Assembly (NCBI RefSeq): GCF_000758685.1
Contig: NZ_CP009286.1
Location: 2,572,501-2,636,500 of the forward strand
Direction: 5' to 3'
Length of the DNA: 64,000 nt
Source: Paenibacillus stellifer
GTDB lineage: Bacteria > Bacillota > Bacilli > Paenibacillales > Paenibacillaceae
Both the position numbers and the translations under genes were made by a program. Positions within the stretch are counted from its first letter, which is position 1, and each line of letters begins with the position of its first letter. Positions 60,971 through 64,000 of this stretch are shown here, piece after piece. The notes beneath the pieces were generated by a model. The model did not search any database and was not told the DNA's origin. It saw only the letters and a list, made by a program, of their open reading frames with translations.

Positions 60971-62002
60971 TTAAAATATTCTCCGCATACCAAGTATGAC
61001 GCCGTTCCAGTATCCGGAATCCAGCTCACTGATTTGCACACCGGGATTTCCCCAGGTATGAATGAATTTTCCGTCTCCGATATAAATGCCGACATGTCCG
61101 GGAATCGTATCTTTTTCAAAGCGTCCGGGAACGGTGAAGAAAATAAGGTCGCCGGGTTGAAGCTGCTGGCGGGTTACCTTCGTTCCGAGATTGTCCTGGT
61201 CCTTGGCAAGACGCGGAAGATCTTTGCCGAATTTCTTAAATACATGGCGCGTGAAGGACGAGCAGTCAAAGGTTTTGGATTCCTCATATGGAGCCGCACC
61301 GAACTCATAGGGAACGCCGAGAAATTGTTTGGCATAGGAGACGAGGCTTGCGGCATCTGATAGAGACAGGTTTTGGATGCGCATCATGCTGCCGTCGGAT
61401 TTGAGCTGGACGCTCCGATTGTCCCTTGCCGCACCGGCATCTCTATCTGCACCATTTGACTCGATGAGCCCTGTTCCGCCCGATGTTCCGGCTTGTCCTG
61501 AACCGGTGCCGCTCTCCGGTACGGAACGATTGGTGTTCTCCTGATCTTTCGGCGTGGAGATAAAGACTTCTCCTGTACTCGGCGTCACGCTGACGCGGGA
61601 GTGAAACAGCTTGGACAACGCAGCGGCTGTCATGTAGATTTTGCCGTTCTTCAAATCGGGAGCATCCGGCAGCACACAGGGTTCACCCCAGGAGTAGGCG
61701 TGTGGCGAACCTGACCGCACTTTATAGAGCACATCACTGTAGCCGATTTTGACATAGCCGCCTCCGCCCGGTTCTTCCACAACGCGGTAGCCGAGAGAGT
61801 TGGCCGCGGGCTCCAGAGGAAGCCAGGTTTTTCCGGATGAGTCGTAGACGGGAAGACTCTCGATATAGGTCTTGGTCTTGAGTGTGGACTTCGGCGCCAC
61901 GGCGCGGGTTTGGACGTTCTTTCCGTCACTGCAGCCCGATGCGGTCAACAGAATCGCGGATAAAGCGCCCAGCATCAGTCTGCGGGAATGGATGGGAATC
62001 AT
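60971..62002 (-). CDS. NlpC/P60-family cell wall hydrolase lipoprotein
   Basis: A 343-residue exported protein. The signal peptide ends in lipobox TASGC (Cys24). Residues about 40-150 resemble a copper amine oxidase N-terminal-like (stalk) domain; a Ser/Gly/Thr linker follows; the NlpC/P60 peptidase is at about 215-340 with catalytic Cys247 (FDCSSFTRHVF), His303 (PGHVGIYIGDG) and a third polar residue near His315. It likely cuts D-Glu-DAP bonds in peptidoglycan stems. ATGGAG lies before the start; divergent from the ABC transporter operon. Confidence 0.88.
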   Translation of the reverse strand: MIPIHSRRLMLGALSAILLTASGCSDGKNVQTRAVAPKSTLKTKTYIESLPVYDSSGKTWLPLEPAANSLGYRVVEEPGGGGYVKIGYSDVLYKVRSGSPHAYSWGEPCVLPDAPDLKNGKIYMTAAALSKLFHSRVSVTPSTGEVFISTPKDQENTNRSVPESGTGSGQAGTSGGTGLIESNGADRDAGAARDNRSVQLKSDGSMMRIQNLSLSDAASLVSYAKQFLGVPYEFGAAPYEESKTFDCSSFTRHVFKKFGKDLPRLAKDQDNLGTKVTRQQLQPGDLIFFTVPGRFEKDTIPGHVGIYIGDGKFIHTWGNPGVQISELDSGYWNGVILGMRRIF

Positions 62003-62108
62003 GACACACGCTCCATTTCTGAAAAATATAGCTTCAGTATGCGAGGCGGCGCCTCCTTTTATGTGAACAATGGTTAGGAAATGGATGACATTTCGTCACG
62101 ATTTCGGA

Positions 62109-62138
62109 TTGACGTAAGAGTTAACGAACATTTAATAT
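62109..62138 (+). promoter_or_regulatory. Likely sigma-A promoter of the ABC importer operon
   Basis: TTGACG (62109-62114), an 18-base spacer and TAATAT (62133-62138), about 130 bases before the start codon. Confidence 0.6.
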
Positions 62139-62267
62139 AGTTTCATAGATCGCAAGTAGGAGAGCAATTCTGCACACCCGCTTTATTGCTTTTGTCTATA
62201 AAAGCGACAAAGCTGCGGCGCATCTTCCGGCGTCCGCGCTGATACTATGACGAGAAGAGGGTAACTG

Positions 62268-63335
62268 ATGAAGAAAAAGAGAATTTGGCTGGGGATCAGT
62301 CTGTGTCTAATGCTTGTGGCCGCTGGCTGCGGCAGTAATAATAACAATTCGGGAGCGGGAGCTTCCTCCGCACCAGCCGGTACCGTCGGAGCGGCGGGCA
62401 CCGCTGCCCCGGATACCAAAACTTACAAGATTGCGGTCTCGCAGTATGTGGAGCATCCGTCTCTGGATGCCACCTATGACGGAATCATAGCTGCACTTAA
62501 AGATGCCGGTATCGAAGAAGGCAAGAACCTGAAGATCGATTTTGAGAACGCACAGGCGGATCAGGCGAATAACCTGTCCATCGCCCAGAAGATCGCGTCC
62601 GAGAAGAATGATCTGGTCATCGGTATTGCAACCCCTCCGGCGCAGGCGCTGGTTCAGGCAATCAAGAACGATACGCCGATTCTCTTCGCGGCGGTAACCG
62701 ATCCGCTGGATGCCAAGGTTGTGACAAATCTTGAACATCCGGGCGGCAATGTATCCGGCGCCTCCGATACAAATCCGGAAGCCATCACGCGCTTGATGGA
62801 TTTTATCGCGACACAATTCCCGAATGTGAAGAAGCTGGGACTTATCATCAATGAAGGCGAGCCGAACGCCGTTGTTATGGCGGACAAGGCAAAGGCAGCA
62901 CTGGACAAGCACGGAATCGAGCTGGTCAAGGCGCCGATTACGAATACCTCCGAAGTGAAGCAGGCCGCGCAGTCGCTGGTCGGACGCGCCGATGCGCTGT
63001 ACATCACGCTCGACAACTCGGTAGTGAGCGGCGTCGATTCCATTATTCAGGTAGCGAACGAGAACAAGCTGCCGTTCTTCTCAAGCGATCGCGACACGGT
63101 TGAGAAGGGAGCTGTCGCTACAGTGGGCTTCAAATATTATGACCACGGCTACCAGGTCGGCCAGATGGCTGTCGATGTGCTGAAGAACGGCAAGAAGATC
63201 GGCGATCTGCCGGTTACGGTTCAGCAGAAGCTCGACGTCATCCTGAATCTGAAAGCCGCAGCCGCGCAGGGCGTCGAAGTAACGGACGCCATGAAGGCCG
63301 CGGTAACTGATCAGGCCAACGACATTATTCAATAA
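62268..63335 (+). CDS. ABC transporter substrate-binding lipoprotein (TrpX/ABC_sub_bind type)
   Basis: A 355-residue lipoprotein (lipobox VAAGC, Cys21) with an Asn/Ser/Ala-rich tether (24-48) and a periplasmic-binding fold. YKIAVSQYVEHPSLDATYDGI, IATPPAQALVQAI and AAVTDPLDAKVV are typical of the PF04392 family, which includes tryptophan/tyrosine-type binding proteins and others of unknown substrate. GAAGAGGG precedes ATG. A permease gene follows 66 bases later, so this starts an import operon. Confidence 0.9.
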   Translation: MKKKRIWLGISLCLMLVAAGCGSNNNNSGAGASSAPAGTVGAAGTAAPDTKTYKIAVSQYVEHPSLDATYDGIIAALKDAGIEEGKNLKIDFENAQADQANNLSIAQKIASEKNDLVIGIATPPAQALVQAIKNDTPILFAAVTDPLDAKVVTNLEHPGGNVSGASDTNPEAITRLMDFIATQFPNVKKLGLIINEGEPNAVVMADKAKAALDKHGIELVKAPITNTSEVKQAAQSLVGRADALYITLDNSVVSGVDSIIQVANENKLPFFSSDRDTVEKGAVATVGFKYYDHGYQVGQMAVDVLKNGKKIGDLPVTVQQKLDVILNLKAAAAQGVEVTDAMKAAVTDQANDIIQ

Positions 63336-63401
63336 CAGAAGCTGTGAAGAGGGGCGATCCTGTGAGAGGCGCCCCTTGCCGTTTGAGGGAGGAAGTTAGA
63401 C

Positions 63402-64000
63402 ATGGTTGATTCATTGCTTGGAGCGGTCGAACTGGGGCTGCTCTACGCGTTCATGGCGCTGGGCGTCTATATTACATTCCGGATTCTGGACTTTCCGGAT
63501 TTGACCGTGGACGGAAGCTTCACGACAGGCGGCGCCATCGCCGCTGTGATGATTGTTCACGGATATTCTCCGTGGCTGGCGACGCTGGCCGCGCTGGCAG
63601 GCGGCATGATCGCAGGATTGTGTACGGGCCTGCTGCATACCAAAGGCAAGATTAACGGGCTGTTGTCCGGGATTCTGATGATGATCGCGCTGTATTCCAT
63701 TAACCTGCGGATATTGGGCAAGCCGAATGTATCTGTAATGGGCGAGGATACGTTGACCTCCTTGGTCAGACCGCTCTATGTCATGCCTGTAATTGTAATT
63801 ATTGTGAAGGTTCTGATGGACCTGTTCCTGCGGACGGACCTTGGGCTTGCGCTTCGGGCGACCGGCGACAATTCCCGGATGATCCGCAGCTTCGGCGTCA
63901 ACACCGATAACACCACTATTCTCGGCATCAGCTTGTCGAACGGGCTTGTCGCTCTGTCCGGTGCGCTGATCGCCCAGTATTCATCCTTCGCCGACGCTTC
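63402..64000 (+). CDS. ABC transporter permease, 5' part (BPD_transp_2 family)
   Basis: The first 199 codons of a gene cut by the window edge. ATG 63402 follows GGGAGGAAG. Hydrophobic helices alternate with ELGLLYAFMALGVYITFRIL, LDFPDLTVDGSFTTGGAIAA and LALRATGDNSRMIRSFGV; the last, with its G-(D/E)-N core, is the coupling region of branched-chain-type permeases. It pairs with the preceding binding protein; an ATPase gene is expected next. Confidence 0.9.
   Translation, partial: MVDSLLGAVELGLLYAFMALGVYITFRILDFPDLTVDGSFTTGGAIAAVMIVHGYSPWLATLAALAGGMIAGLCTGLLHTKGKINGLLSGILMMIALYSINLRILGKPNVSVMGEDTLTSLVRPLYVMPVIVIIVKVLMDLFLRTDLGLALRATGDNSRMIRSFGVNTDNTTILGISLSNGLVALSGALIAQYSSFADA

Overview
The window is a chromosomal segment of a GC-rich endospore-forming Bacillota bacterium, most likely a Paenibacillus or close relative. 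This is inferred from the gene set (ccpA, remA, spoVM, spoVIF, ylbF/ylbG, ylaN, a tyrosyl T-box), from gene order close to Bacillus, and from strong AGGAGG-type ribosome sites. I see no rRNA, tRNA, CRISPR array, phage or plasmid genes. The only intact-looking mobile element is one group II intron.

Layout. 1-12.4 kb: 3' part of ccpA, mtnN, a class A penicillin-binding protein (-), a tyrosine T-box with tyrS, rpsD (-) with its promoter and leader, a GAF-GGDEF cyclase (dgcP-like), a lipoprotein of unknown function, an M29 aminopeptidase and an HPr-like protein without the phosphorylatable histidine. 12.5-18 kb: ylaN, a Ca2+/H+ antiporter (-), an Asp23/Gls24 protein, ftsW (-), an M20 amidohydrolase and a CBS-pair protein. 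18-26 kb: an XPB-type helicase translationally coupled to a large helicase-associated partner, ylbF, ylbG, an unknown gene, a LysR regulator, a GNAT acetyltransferase and a PHP phosphoesterase. 26-33 kb: rqcH (-), a Ca2+ P-type ATPase, dapF, then a decayed spore germinant receptor locus in which gerA- and gerB-type remnants are joined by a deletion.

33.3-56.6 kb is the conserved housekeeping cluster: a homocysteine methyltransferase/methylene-THF reductase fusion, yloC, remA, gmk, rpoZ, coaBC, priA, def, fmt, rsmB, rlmN, prpC, prkC, rsgA, rpe, spoVM (26 codons), rpmB (-), fakA, degV, recG and spoVIF. It links nucleotide and CoA supply, replication restart, translation initiation, rRNA modification, ribosome assembly control, Ser/Thr phosphorylation and fatty-acid kinase activity. 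Many genes overlap by 1-4 bases and are probably co-translated.

56.6-64 kb: a group IIC-like intron sits directly after the perfect 18-bp terminator hairpin of spoVIF, and its maturase gene carries an in-frame amber codon. Then come a khtTU-like K+/H+ antiporter pair (-), a doubtful small secreted ORF, an NlpC/P60 lipoprotein (-), and the start of an ABC importer operon (substrate-binding lipoprotein, then a permease cut by the window edge).

Most of the window is ordinary core genome, and I do not see a clearly undescribed multi-gene system. The points most worth a second look are the HPr-like protein lacking His15, the XPB/partner pair, the 18-nt coding minisatellite at the start of rsmB, the gerA-gerB deletion scar, and the intron with its nonsense codon. 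All functional calls rest on reading motifs and recalling families; no database search was run.
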